A stretch of DNA of 64,000 bases from Liolophura sinensis (taxonomy: Eukaryota; Mollusca; Polyplacophora; Chitonida; Chitonidae), in contig NC_088302.1 in the NCBI RefSeq assembly GCF_032854445.1, forward strand, positions 10,599,338 through 10,663,337, read 5' to 3'. The notes below the pieces were generated by a model. It was not told the DNA's origin. It saw nothing but the letters and a program-made list of their open reading frames with translations, and ran no database searches. The position numbers and the translations under genes are program-made. This document shows, one piece after another, positions 1 through 52,248 of this stretch. Every line of letters begins with the position of its first letter. Within the stretch, counting starts at the first letter, position 1.

Positions 1-19
1 TTGAGTAGCAGATACCTAC

Positions 20-151
20 CTAGGGCTAGCAGAGCTAGGTGAAGCCTCAAGTAAAATGGGAAACTAAATGGCATGTTGGCAAAGTTTGGAAGGTTGAAAG
101 AGAACTTCCCTGTGTCTTCATAAAGAGGCATAGCCATAATTATCACTGTTC
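20..151 (-). CDS. HACD3: HACD3 coding exon 9 (penultimate; last exon lies off the left edge)
   Basis: Residues 298-341 plus one base: TVIIMAMPLYED, TGKFSFNLPN, then a hydrophobic helix ending LALLALG. Acceptor TTTTTGCAG|GA. The donor is read as CTAG|GTAGGT at 20/19. A second GT four bases on (CTAGGTAG|GTATC) is possible, so the left boundary is uncertain by 4 bp. Confidence 0.9.
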
Positions 152-3100
152 CTGCAAAAAGACCAATAGACATATATGCCAATCTTAACCAGCACTTGTA
201 CTAAATTTCATCATCATTGATACAGGCCATTTAATGGCATTTATTATAACACAATATATATGTAGATGTACACACATATCTGGACATATCTGGACACTTA
301 GCATGGATTCTATTTATTGAAAACTTTAAGCATCACAAGTGTGAGCCAATAAATACAACCCCACTTAAATCCATACACTTTAAATCAAAAGTCAAATGGT
401 GTTTCCAAGGCATTACAGTATTCTTGAAATCTTGCCTTTAAACAAAGCCGAGCCAAGAATTGACTTTTTTTTTAAAATTAGGTCATTAGATACATGTAAC
501 ACTTTAGACCTTCTGGTGGTTGAAAGGCAGATAACTACAGTAGGTATCTTGTAGATCTCTTACCTTCCATAAGGAAGCCAATAGGGTACAGAGGGATCCA
601 AAGACTATACCTTAACCAGGTGATCAGACGAATTTCGAGATTGATGCATTTCAGCATATAGTATGGATACCTGTATCATCAAGGCATAAACAGCCACATA
701 ATCAGTGATGAACAAAACCACCTAAAGTAGTACTCGAATAATAAGCACAGTCACCATTTCAAAAATCTCCTGAGTTCATGCAGGTTTAGTTGAGAGAAGG
801 TTGGGGGCTCTCACAAACACTGCTAAGAGACGTGATTTCACGGTAGTTACCGACAGTCATTTACCAGTGTTTATGGCATCCCACACGTTGTCTCGCCTAA
901 ACTTGCCTGAACTTACAAAACTCCTGCAATGTCGATTGGGTATACCCTAACGCACATAAAATTTTGCCCACACAACTTTTGTGCATTTTTAGAGGCAAAT
1001 AAATGTCAGAAATTATTATATTGGGTGCTGAAACTTACAATTTTCCAGTAGAATATATGTTCCAAGCAAACCTCAAAACACCTTTCTAAAATCATTAGAA
1101 CTCTTAGAATCTGGAAAATGGACAAGTTAGCCATGGGCAAAAATTATGATCATTTAGGGTATGTGCACTTCTGTTCCTAATCTCTACAAATGTTCCCACT
1201 AAGTTTCACATTATAGTACCTTTTTTAGAGAGAGTACTAAAATAAATACTACATGTATGTAACATCAATGTGACTAACAGATTGGATTGATCAAAGTTTA
1301 CACTTCTATTAGTAAGACGTGTGGGTGTAGGGAACTGGGGAACCAGGAGTAAACCACCAAGTGTTGCCAGGCACCACCATCACGGTTCAAACCTGGAGCC
1401 AAATTAGCCAGAGATTGATTTGAACACAACCCTTTACTGGCCATGGGCCTGTTAGTCACAGCCAGTCAAAGCATTGGCCAGCTGTGTCAGCAAAGGACTC
1501 TCATGGCATTCGTTATGTATTCAATGACTTAATTGGCGTTTTACGCTGCACTCAACAACATTTCACTTCTACAACGGCGGCCAGCATTGTGGGGGAGCAA
1601 ACCAGCATTGGCTGAGGGGGCAACCCACAACCATCCGCATGTTCTAGCATACAAACGGAGATAAAAGTGGACTTGAACTCAAAGTGACCCCACTGGTGAA
1701 AGAGTCTTGGGTCAATGTGTTGAATTAGCGTGCTAACTACCAGACCCTGAATACCTCGGAATAGGTTTGAATCGGACAAATCAAATGAGAGCATAATTTA
1801 TAAAAATTACACCAAAATCGATGTCGTACACCATAAACGTTCAGAAAGTGATTCCAACCAGACAAGAATTCTTGTCTCCAATCTTTAGCAGACTGTGCTG
1901 AAGTGTACTACATGTGACTCACCTAACTATTTCTATAGAACTCCATACCACAAACAAATACCAGATCACAGGTGCATCCTGCAGACGAGGCTCTTGTAGA
2001 ATCACAATAAATAGGATAAAGTTACGCCCAGTAACCTGAGACAAAAACACACCGAGTAAGATACACTATCTTAGAGTTACCATACATACAGTCAAATGTT
2101 GCTTTTTATTTATATAAAGCAGAGCCAGGTGGGACAACCATCTACACGTTGATGACTGACCATCGCATACACGACCAGAGAGGAAGCCAGCATGAGCTGG
2201 AACTCACATCAGCTGAATTGTTTTTTATGGATTGGATGTTGGTGTTAATTAACAAGTCATGAAGAGATACTACACATTATTAGTCCTCTAAACAGTGCAG
2301 ATATTCATGATTGGGCATAGTCAAATTCTGTGACTGACAAGATAGGTGTGCAACATTGCTGAAGTGTTAAGCCATAATCATTTCAAATTATTTTGCTCTA
2401 TCACTTCTGACACTCATAGAGTTTAAAACCCACATTTGGTGAAATAAAATCACACAACTAACTAGGATGATTTTAAATTAAAATGTTACTTACTTGTAGA
2501 AATGGAGTGAAAAATCCTGTTTTGACCAATCCCAGTATAGGGTGGAACACTTCTAGCATAGATACAAGCTGGCACAACATTATCTGCAGCCCAACAAATT
2601 CTAGTGCTGACTTTTTTGCTTCTGCAACAAGAGAAAGAAAAATGTATAAATAGAAGGATGCAGGACAAATCTAATCGAGAAGAAGGCATACAAAGCCCAT
2701 TTCAACACATTAGAATAATGCAATCATTAAAAAGTTGTTCTTAATGCTATTGCTCTTAATGTTCTGCAGGTCAGAAAATTTTTTCTTGTCTTTTTTTTTG
2801 TCAGATAACTTACAGTTAAGGTCCGAAAGTTTTTCTCTCATCAGTTACATCCACACAGTCTGAGTTGCTCGTAAGTTGACAGAAGAGGGTGATTACCTCA
2901 AACACAAGCATTAATCTTCTTTTGCTAAATAGTAACCCATGACTAAAAACTGCAAATCTAATTTTTTTACAGGAATTTTCCTACCATATCAATCAAGGAA
3001 TATTCAGTTTAATGTAGAAAACATTTTCCTGACAAGGTTTCCAAAACTACCACATGTTCAAAACTTGCAATGTTAATGTAATAACCCATGATCATCCCTA

Positions 3101-6100
3101 AACATCAGTAAATCTGAAGACTTTAGGTTTGGTGTATTTCAAAAAGTGCACGTTTATATTTGATGATTCTGAAAAACAAAGAGCTGCAAAGTATACTATT
3201 CTGTTCATTTCAGAAAGAAAAAGCTATAAAGGTCAAATGCTCAGAGAAATTGATGTGCATCTTCTAGGTAATCTGTCATGTACGAATAGATCAGTGATTT
3301 TTGAATTAAAAACAATTAAAATAATACCTAGTGGTCGAATAGAGCCTCTGCAAGTAGACATGCAGCTCTCTGGTTTTCCACCAAATATAGACTTGTGCAC
3401 GTTTTGAAATACACCAAAACTATAAAAGTCTTAAGATTTAACTGATCTATATGGATGGCGATCAGACTGACAGGCCAAACAAACTATGCTGACACTTAAA
3501 AGGCTATACCCAGAGCTGTCCCAAAAGCTTGCCATTTGCATATCAATAGAACACTGCCACTTGCATTTGAATACTCAAATTTCCACACAATAAATCGCCT
3601 TAATAGATGATAATGATCTGCATTAGTGAGGTGTAAAAGAGTGTGTTCTGATGTAAACAAAATGGGCGATGATGTATTTTATTCTTACTCCACCAAGAGC
3701 AAATCTATAATGCTGAACTTAATTCTGCTAAACTCGAACAGTTCAGTGACTTGTGTTTGACAATATTTGACAAAAAGGGGTACAAAATAGATTCTGACTG
3801 GCTGGTGTGAGAGTGGGCAAGTCCAGGTGATGCCTTGCCTTAGCTGAATTTTAGGTGTGGTACACTTATTCCAGCATGATCAAGGCTGCAATATTTAACT
3901 CCGGAAACTGTATGTTCCATCCCTTTTTGTATCCCTTTAAAGGAGAAGCAAAAAAAAAAAAAAAAAAAAAAACCTTGGAATTCTCCCCTTCTCTGGACAT
4001 ACCTTCTCCTAATGTGATGTATTTGTATTGTAAAATAACAAAGATGTATAAAAATCCCACAAACTGGAACATGTTGTAAAAGAACATGTATCCCACACTG
4101 ATTTCTGGCAGAGCTGAAATTGAAAAGAAGTCAAAATCTTACTGCATAACACACAAACATTTTACTTAGCTGTTTGTTAATTCAAGGAAAAAGTAAACAT
4201 ATAAACTGAAACCTACATGTATGTTAAAGGTAGATGCAAGCCAACAAGTATTTCTGATAGCTTTAGATTCAGAATTCTGACTATGTACAATTCAAAAATA
4301 ACAGTTTGCCTTCTTCTTAATGAAAATGAGGGCAAGATATCAACACAGTAAAGATTTCATTTGAAAAAAAAGTTTGTCTTCCTCTTGTTAAAGTCTTCAT
4401 AAAGTCAAAGTCTTCATAAAAGAAGTCTTCATAAAAGAATGGTGAAGTTATAATCTGATTTGAGATCAGAGTTCACGAAAACTTACATGATGCTTCTTTA
4501 GATTTCATATGCTTCTCAAACTTTTTCATCATTTCTCTTCCTTCCTCCTGAAAAAAAGAGAAAAAAAATAGCCTAAATCAATTTATAATCCTTTTGATTT
4601 GTTTCATTATTTATTTTGTTATTTGATTGCTGATTAACACTATACTCAAGTATTTTTAATTATACAATTAGGGTAAGTTTTACGTGTAGAGGGAGTCAGA
4701 GTGCCGGTTATAAACCACTGGGAACTTAATACTGGCAAGTTACTGTCAAATCTTTTCTAAATATGACAAACAGATATTCACACCATATTTACCGCAGGCA
4801 AGTAGCCTTCAAAGAACACTAGAGCATGCACATGGCCACATGAGCATCGCCGACTGCTTTAAGTCACCAAAGCCTCACAAGCAGTAAAAATGTAGAAATG
4901 TACAAATTCCCTGTCCAAGACTGTGTTCTAGAGATTGAAAGACAAGCTCCTCTAATCACTAGATCACAGCCCTCTCCAATAAGCCTGACATTCTTTCTGG
5001 TACAACCTGCATCCACACAGTCCATAGATCCCATCCATAGGGAATTTTGAACATGGTTCTTGGGTCAAGCTACCTGGGGGTTTTGGGGATTGGCAGGTAG
5101 TGCAAAATGATTAAGAAGATGACAGTTCTGTAAGAAGAGTCTGGTTGCACAGGCATACACCCATGACCAACAGTTTTGAAGAAATTGGGCACAAAGGCAA
5201 TGTTAATGGGATAACAACAGAAGTCTGAAGTGGGACGCATTATGTCATTTCAGTGAAGCTGGAAATTCCACCCCAGCGTCAACAGTGCGAAAAATACTCC
5301 ACAGATGAAACTGCTGAATGCAAGATTTTCTGCGTCACGCAACAAGACTTCTGATGGGCAAGTCCTAATTCACACTACCATTTTAAAAATATATAAGGAA
5401 TGTTCCGAACTGCAAAATTGCATTTTCTGGTAAAACTACCAATAAACATACATTTTCTGACTCCTCGTCTCCAGATTCATCTTCAAATCCAAAATTGTCA
5501 AAGTCAATTTTCAGCCACGGAAGTTTGACAGGTTTTTCTGTTAGACGAGGCCATATTTCTCCAACTCCCTTCTTTTGTATATGAATGAGCACATCCCTGT
5601 CTGTGACTCTGTATTTGGAATTCTGAAAAAAAAAAAAAAAATCATCACAAATTTCATTACAACACACGTTTATTTTCTGGAAAGGTGGAGAGGGCTTCTT
5701 CAACCATCAATGTTAAACATGTACATTATTCATTGCTTATTTACATGTCGGTAATTGACTAAATAGTGAAGAAAAGGTTGTTTCTAACTCACAATGAACA
5801 TAATTTATTTTAGTGTAGAACAGCGGTTTAAATAACACTTCATGTACATACATTCAAGCCATACTAAAAAGGTATGTTCAAAACACAAAGTCAACAAAAC
5901 ATGTCATGATAATTTATCAAGCAAATGAATTTTGTTTTATCCCAAACCTCACTGTCCACGGGGTGGTAAAAGCTCAGTTCAAATTCATACTTATTCGTTC
6001 CTCGTACTCCCAAACCTTGAGAGACAAATCTGACCTTATCTTCAGTGATATCAAGGGTTTCAATCTGGAATGAAAATAAACATATCCTATTAACCTGCAG

Positions 6101-8070
6101 TTTTTGGCCGAATCTTGAAAACTACATTTTTGACTTTACTTAAATATTCTCACTAACAACATTAATAATCTTGATGTTTTTAAACAAATAAACTACCAGA
6201 ACTTCATAAATCTCAATGGTACCAAACTGCTGTCACCAGACAACAATTCTGAAAGTCAAGCAGGTCTGATATTTTTTGCACCTGTTAACCCTCACGTTAG
6301 TTCAATTAAATAAAATGTGGAGGTCTACTTTGGAAAATTTCTGATATTTACTTGCCTTCACCTTTAATCATTTAAATTAAGAAATCCAGTCGGTTCATTC
6401 AGCAAGGAGCTTTACAAGAAGAAGTGGGCCTATAAATCCACTCTAAAACAGCAGAATATTGTTGAAATCCACTAAATATTTCCTTCTTGCTTGTCACAAT
6501 AGCTTTGTGCAGTTATGGTGAGTCAGGTATACATGTACTAAAATTCTGAAACTATATACCAAAAGATATGGAAATCAACCTAACAAGACAGGATCAGGCA
6601 GCCAGTCTTAAATGACAAGTTTAGCAATGGTTTCATCAGTCATCACGGAGGTAGAAAGAACCATCTGACCATCAGTCAAGCAAGAAAAGCAACTCTAAAA
6701 ATTTTGGTCAAGGCTTGCAGCTATCGTGTGCTCAACTGTCTCATTATCCATGTTTTCTGCCCATGGCTCCAGATATAACTCAGATTTTGGATGCAACCAA
6801 TGGCGTCTGGAGTACACACAGGGATCTTCACAAGAGGAAATTCAAAAGTTGATCGGATTTTCAGCACGTCACTACACAAAATGGATTTAAACATGTACAA
6901 TTGATTGAAAGGATTGTTTTCACCTCATTCTGCACAAGAAATCAATGTGTGCAGCAATTTTGAGGTGGATTTAACTTCCACTTCTGCAAAGCACTTTGTG
7001 GAGTGAACCGACTGAATCTTTTTTAGATCATTGAATAAATGGTGAGGCAGGTAAATACCAGAAATTATTGAAAATAGACTATTAAGGAAACTAACCTCTG
7101 TATGTGTGTAAATTTAACCCTTACAGTACTGAATGAAACACATTTAGAGGAACTGGACAGGGCATAAGAAATATTTCCACCAGAGAATCCAGCTAGATGT
7201 ATTTCATAAAGGGGATGAGTTGACAGTCTTGCCAGCATGTTGAAAAGTACTGGCACTGCACTGGGTTTAAACTAGAGGCAACACATCCGAAACTAAAGAA
7301 AACTGTGCTTCCTGACTTTAGTTTTGAACCACTGCTTGAATATTATTGTCACATGCATTATTCATTAGTTGTATATATCATCTATTTTAGCACTCTGAAT
7401 ACATATCAAATGTTTTGCAAGTTGACAGAACAGAAGACTGTTTCCCCAGCATTACTTCCCTGCACCTTGGAGATTACCATGGTTACGAAATGTTATTCCT
7501 GGCCGTGTTGCTAGGTTAAACTTTTCGTACATTGTACAGAAATATGTATTCTGCATGAGTTGGTAAGGCATAGTAACAATCAAACGTTTGGAGATTTTTT
7601 TTACTTGAAATTGATCCATCTACTAAATAAACAATAAGGAAAATCAATCGGCTTGCATAAACTAGAAAAAAATAAACCTGGTTGAATCCTTCAGCTAGAG
7701 CGAAAAAATAAAACAGAGTTCACGTATGTAGAGCTGTTGACAACAAGATGTGACACTTCCAGACCCAAAAGCAAAGATGATCAAATGGCAAATTTGCGGA
7801 GAATTTGATGAGTCTCGGGCGATGTTTAGAACCCACGCATGGTGAGGCCTCGTCTTGTTCATGTTGTTGTTGTTGTTCGAGAAGCCGAACAACTTCTAGT
7901 CGTACGGCATCGATACGCGTTGCTGATATCTTCTAGTTCAATATTATCAGTGACATGCTACATCATGTGTTATCACGTCCACTTACTATTGCTTCCTTTA
8001 GGTCGATTTTCAAGGATATATGATCTTTTTTCTGGCCCCAGTAAACGAACGGACTCAAACTGTCAGCCAT
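20..8070 (-). CDS. HACD3: Very-long-chain (3R)-3-hydroxyacyl-CoA dehydratase 3 (CS domain + PTPLA dehydratase), 3' end cut by window
   Basis: Complement of nine coding exons: 7987..8070, 5948..6064, 5452..5622, 4487..4547, 4003..4113, 2494..2621, 1923..2035, 564..670 and 20..151. All junctions are GT-AG and the phases join into one frame of 341 residues plus one base. The family dehydrates 3-hydroxyacyl-CoA in the ER membrane during very-long-chain fatty acid elongation. Residues 1 to about 105 form a CS (p23-like) domain opening FVYWGQKKDHISLKIDL. An acidic, charged linker follows (about 105-145), then a multi-helix membrane region from about 150. The catalytic Tyr and Glu, seven residues apart in the family, are Tyr290 and Glu297 in YPIGFLME. 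The C-terminal signature DTGKFSFNLPNF is present. Human HACD3 is 362 aa, so about 20 residues should lie beyond the left edge. The start was chosen because MADSLSP aligns with the human N-terminus; in-frame ATGs upstream (8082, 8088, 8145) are alternatives. Confidence 0.95.
152..563 (-). other. HACD3 intron between exons 8 and 9
   Basis: 412 bp of AT-rich DNA bounded by GTAAGA and TTTTTGCAG. No repeat or further exon recognised. Confidence 0.85.
564..670 (-). CDS. HACD3: HACD3 coding exon 8, catalytic Tyr/Glu
   Basis: Residues 262-297, YPYYMLKC to YPIGFLMEG. It carries WLRYSLWIPLYP and the putative catalytic pair Tyr290 and Glu297 at the spacing seen in the dehydratase family (Tyr149 and Glu156 in yeast Phs1). 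Acceptor ATACAG|G, donor GAAG|GTAAGA. Confidence 0.95.
943..1161. mobile_element. MITE-1 copy
   Basis: Begins TACCCTAA and ends CATTTAGGGTA, with the family body (GGCAAATAAATGTCA, TTACAATTTTCCAGTAG, CACCTTTCTAAAATCA, CAAGTTAGCCATGG). The 5' repeat has drifted. Confidence 0.8.
1529..1751 (-). mobile_element. SINE-1 copy, minus, diverged
   Basis: Recognisable by GGCGTTTTACGCTGCACTCA, ACAACGGCGGCCAGCATT, CAACCATCCGCA and GACTTGAACTCA (B box on the minus strand). It is more diverged than the other copies and has no clear flanking duplication, so it is probably older. Confidence 0.75.
1923..2035 (-). CDS. HACD3: HACD3 coding exon 7
   Basis: Residues 225-261 plus two bases, VTGRNFILFIVILQ to WSSIEIVR. 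GRNFILF is identical to human HACD3, and WSSIEI corresponds to WSAIEIFRY. Acceptor GTCTCAG|GTT, donor TTAG|GTGAGT. Confidence 0.95.
2036..2493 (-). other. HACD3 intron between exons 6 and 7
   Basis: 458 bp. It contains a short SINE-1 piece in minus orientation near 2171..2215 (AGAGGAAGCCAGCATGAGCT). Otherwise featureless. Confidence 0.8.
2494..2621 (-). CDS. HACD3: HACD3 coding exon 6
   Basis: Residues 182-224, AKKSALEFVG to TPFLQ, including a membrane helix with MLEVFHPILGLVK that corresponds to the human MLAVVETINAAIG segment. Acceptor GTTGCAG|AA, donor CTACAA|GTAAGT. Confidence 0.93.
2622..4002 (-). other. HACD3 intron between exons 5 and 6
   Basis: 1,381 bp. The only notable feature is a run of 22 A (T on the gene strand) at 3951..3972. 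An open stretch at 3129..3407 on the plus strand shows no recognisable protein. Confidence 0.8.
3951..3972. repeat. Poly-A run
   Basis: Twenty-two A on the plus strand, 30 bp beyond HACD3 exon 5 in its downstream intron. Confidence 0.95.
4003..4113 (-). CDS. HACD3: HACD3 coding exon 5, first membrane helix
   Basis: Residues 146-181, LPEISVGYMFFYNMFQFVGF and on to YITLGE. It contains the first hydrophobic helix of the PTPLA domain, matching the human stretch YLFMYNLVQF. Acceptor TTTCAG|CT, donor GAAG|GTATGT. Confidence 0.94.
4114..5451 (-). other. HACD3 introns flanking exon 4
   Basis: Two introns, 4114..4486 and 4548..5451, separated by the 61-bp exon 4. A 12-bp motif AAGTCTTCATAA occurs three times at 4391..4439. 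Nothing else was recognised. Confidence 0.8.
4487..4547 (-). CDS. HACD3: HACD3 coding exon 4
   Basis: 20 codons plus one base, EEGREMMKKFEKHMKSKEAS. This is a charged, probably helical linker between the CS domain and the membrane part. Acceptor TTTTTCAG|GAG, donor TCAT|GTAAGT. The leftover T joins CT of exon 5 to give Ser145. Confidence 0.9.
5452..5622 (-). CDS. HACD3: HACD3 coding exon 3
   Basis: 57 codons (residues 68-124), NSKYRVTDRD to GDEESEN. It holds the end of the CS domain (VLIHIQKKG, WPRLTEKP, then LPWLKIDFD) and the acidic linker. The acceptor follows an almost pure T tract of about 14 bases. The donor is AAT|GTATGT. Confidence 0.95.
5948..6064 (-). CDS. HACD3: HACD3 coding exon 2
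   Basis: 39 codons (residues 29-67), IETLDITEDKVRF to FYHPVDSE, the middle of the CS domain. The acceptor is TTCCAG|ATT and the donor GAG|GTTTGG, a weak +3 to +5 context. Phase is 0 on both sides. Confidence 0.93.
6065..7986 (-). other. HACD3 intron 1
   Basis: 1,922 bp between coding exons 1 and 2, from GTAAGT to TTCCAG. AT-rich, with no recognised repeat or further exon. The short intron 5623..5947 to its left is likewise featureless. Confidence 0.8.
7987..8070 (-). CDS. HACD3: HACD3 coding exon 1
   Basis: Encodes residues 1-28, MADSLSPFVY to KIDLKEAI, the start of the CS domain. It ends in phase 0 at ATA|GTAAGT. Joining directly to ATT in exon 2 gives an ungapped alignment with the human CS domain, so no exon is missing between them. 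Confidence 0.92.
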
Positions 8071-8145
8071 TTTGTTTGGCATGAGCATGTTGCTGTTATC
8101 AACCCGCCTTAATTCGTTAATATAAAATTTTCTTTTTCTTACCAA

Positions 8146-8161
8146 ATTTTACCGGTAAAAT
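8146..8161. promoter_or_regulatory. 16-bp perfect palindrome in shared promoter
   Basis: ATTTTACCGGTAAAAT is its own reverse complement, centred on ACCGGT, 76-91 bp upstream of the HACD3 ATG. The factor that might bind it is unknown. Confidence 0.6.
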
Positions 8162-8276
8162 ATAATTTGAAGTTCTTAAGAATTATTTAGATTATAATAA
8201 GCTAAACCCAAATTGACCAATCCATGAGTTAATTGAAAATTTTCTTCTAAACTTCTGTGTTTCCGTCTGCGCGATT

Positions 8277-8294
8277 CGCATCGATGCGCATCGA
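8277..8294. promoter_or_regulatory. Overlapping palindromes with TGCGCA core
   Basis: CGCATCGATGCG (8277..8288) and TCGATGCGCATCGA (8281..8294) are both perfect palindromes and overlap. TGCGCA is the half-site of NRF1-type elements, which are common in bidirectional housekeeping promoters; binding here is inference. Confidence 0.5.
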
Positions 8295-8450
8295 GTTTAG
8301 TAGTGTTGTATTTCCGCACTGCCTGGGGCCAAAGGGAGAAGTGACATGCGAGTTTCACCGCCTTATTTACTCAGTACTGTCTGGGAGCTATGATGGTTGC
8401 ACCACGGTCTCACATGTATCTCGGAATACCTTTACGACGGCGGATTACCT

Positions 8451-49558
<41,108 letters not shown>

Positions 49559-50972
49559 AAGTTCGTAATATTGGAAGTAAATAAGCTTAATCAACAATCC
49601 AGTGAACGTTTTGGCATTTGGAAACATCATCATGATTTCCATTGGCATAACAGGCAGAAAAAAAAACAGGAAAAATTGTCAGATGCCTAATTTCATGTAT
49701 GATAGCGATGTATAAATAATGAGCTCTTGCAAACATGGGAATGGAAAGTAGGGTAAAATTGGAAGTATCATTAAGCTTTAGACAGCTACAGAAGTAATTG
49801 CCATTGTTTAATGTCTCGAAAACCTGTCTTCAGGAAAGAGCATTCTGGACTGGCATTCCAGTTTTAAGACGGTAGTAACCCAGTGATATAACATTAATAT
49901 CTCACATTTCATCACATAGATGTCAGATAAGTATTTTCTAAGTGCTCATTGTGTGATAATTGTGTAAATTGTACATTACATTAAGCACATTTTTCTAGGG
50001 GGTTGATGATCTTAAGAAGAGGATACTGTGGTGTCATTTTCAAAGATTATTTTTTGTAGTGAAACATTTTTTGGATTCAGTTCATTCATTACTACAGAAC
50101 ATTTTTGGACCAAATATACATATGTCTTATGAAATTTATGTTTTATGTTCTTTTATCTGATTTCAAAACAGATATCAATTTTCTTAATGAACTTTGGACC
50201 AGTTACTTGACAAGGTTATTTTGTTTTTATGGTATTTAGCATTCTTGTCTTTAGATTCCATAATCCTTTCAGTCTTTACTTAAAGGAAAATGAACTGAAA
50301 GTATAAGATACATTTCTCGAAATGGACCAAAATAATTCAGCTATATTGTATTTTAACATCCTTACCTAATTTTAAAATTTGTATTGTGTTTGATTTTTCA
50401 CCGTGTTATGACTTCTTGCTCAAAGCATGCAAAGCACAGTTTACACCATTTTCTGACTGGACTAAAGTATTGCTTTTATTTTTAAAGACCAACTTAATGT
50501 TAAAAACAAGATTTTGTAAAATTGTAAGTGAAAGTGAATGGTATTATTGTTGTTAAAGGTATAAAAGACATCCAGATAATTTTGTCAGTATTAGCACATA
50601 TTACTGGGTGGTGTTCTAATTAAAACTCAAATCTTCTGCAAATCAAAATTATTCATTTTTTAAATATCTATATAGAAAAAAGCATGGCTTAGTCTTGAGA
50701 TGTTTTACACAGTTGTGACAAGACAGTGACATAAAAATGACTCTCTTTTTAGTCTCTTGGACTTCAGCTCTTTAATATTTAAATTCTTCATCTCTTCATA
50801 TTTTTTTTTCACGATATCCTGTAATTGTTTTTTTAGATACTGAAAAAAATCCTGTAAATGAAATTAACTTTTATACAAATACATGGCCTTCTTTAAAATT
50901 CTATTAAATGGTTGGATGCATATGAAGGTATTTGAGTAGTCATGAGTTAAAGGCTACCCCTTTGTCAAATAA

Positions 50973-51010
50973 TTGTTGAGAACGACGTTAAACCCCAAGC
51001 ACTCACTCAC
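50973..51010 (+). mobile_element. 38-bp SINE-2 3' fragment in a 12-bp target-site duplication
   Basis: Only the 3' end of SINE-2 is present: TTGTTGAGAACGACGTTAAA, then CCCCAAG and CACTCACTCAC. It is bounded on both sides by TTTGTCAAATAA (50961..50972 and 51011..51022), as expected for an extremely 5'-truncated retroposition. Confidence 0.88.
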
Positions 51011-51398
51011 TTTGTCAAATAAATTTGTAAGTAAATAAACAAAAACAACTTAAATGAGGTGTGATGGATTTGAAGCACAAAAAAAATACAAAAAAAAAAA
51101 GACACACTTGTTATGTCGTAGTTGTTAGGATGTGAAAAGACTTATATAATGAGTTCTTTTCTGCAGAGGCTGTAAGAACATATTTTTTGTTGTTGTTGTT
51201 GCTCTTAGTTTTACTACAGTGGTGTTTTTTTGTTACAGATGTGATAATTAAGTGCTATTGTTTTATTTGTATTAATATAAATTGTGTATTTTTTGGAAAG
51301 GCAGTTGATAGAGGTACTTGTGGTTTTGTCTGTTTTAGGTGCTTTTGTCTGTTTTAGTTTCATGCTTTTTCGCTCATTGTTGTTGAAACTTCATTAAG

Positions 51399-51401
<3 letters not shown>

Positions 51402-51436
<35 letters not shown>
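51402..51436. repeat. (TG)n microsatellite
   Basis: About 17 uninterrupted TG dinucleotides downstream of DAPK. Confidence 0.97.
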
Positions 51437-51439
<3 letters not shown>

Positions 51440-52090
51440 AAATGTTTTGGGTTTTATTTATATGACCTTTGATCTGTTCACTGGTACACGTACTTAATTT
51501 ATGTGATAAACAGTATTGCTCATGTTTAAAGGACAGCGTCTCGATGACAAAAGTATTTATGTCATGAATTGTGTTACAGAACTTTCTGCTCATATTTTAT
51601 TCCACCTGCTCAGTTAGTGATACTGGTTAAACACTTATTTTAATTGATATGCAGTTTAGTCACCAAAGCAACTAGCTGATTAATATCCAGTTTTGTCAAA
51701 GAAAGCCTTGACTAGAAGGCCATACTCATCCCTTCCACATACATTCATGATTAAGGCAGCAAATGAATAAAACATCTTGCACCTCGCCTAGTAACATATG
51801 ACATCACAACAACAACAACAACATCATGTCCACAGGCAAGTAACTTCTAACCAATAACTGGCAGATCTGGCTCATTCAGTGTAGTTTAGGAAGAATGTAC
51901 TAGTCATATGAACCTGTCACTCTTGCCAACTGAAGTTCGTCTGTCACAAATTGTAGTTTGAAAATTTTACCCTGATCCAATGACCATGCTTTGGGATAGA
52001 GAAAGAACCTGAAATTTATTGGCTCAGTTATGGTGTACCAGTGGCTAAATGTGTACAGTTGACAGTACAAAATGACATTAGGAACGTCTG

Positions 52091-52248
52091 CCTAATGTTC
52101 GCATATGAAAGAGCAACTATATTAATGCGATTTATGCATGCTTTATTTTATTTTGGAGTTTCACAAAAGGTATAATTTTATCAGTTTACACAAAGAAATG
52201 CCCTCAAGATATGCTTGAATCAACACCTTGCAAACATGTGAAATGGTT
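52091..52248. mobile_element. MITE-2 copy, deleted
   Basis: CCTAATGTTCGCATATGAAA, GAGTTTCACAAAAGGTATAA, AAGAAATGCCCTCAAGATAT, CACCTTGCAAACATGTGAAA. It lacks part of the left half. Confidence 0.7.

Larger units (their letters stand above)
671..1922 (-). other. HACD3 intron between exons 7 and 8
   Basis: 1,252 bp holding a MITE-1 copy (943..1161) and a diverged minus-oriented SINE-1 copy (1529..1751). The remainder is AT-rich with no coding signal. Confidence 0.85.
8071..8450. promoter_or_regulatory. Candidate bidirectional HACD3/DAPK promoter
   Basis: This 380-bp gap separates the HACD3 start codon (minus) from the DAPK start codon (plus), so it holds both 5' UTRs and core promoters. CpG dinucleotides are more frequent at 8265-8450 than in the surrounding introns. 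A CCAAT box lies at 8217..8221. I see no clear TATA box for either gene. Upstream of the DAPK ATG the frame is closed by TGA at 8391..8393. Transcription starts cannot be placed from sequence. Confidence 0.7.
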
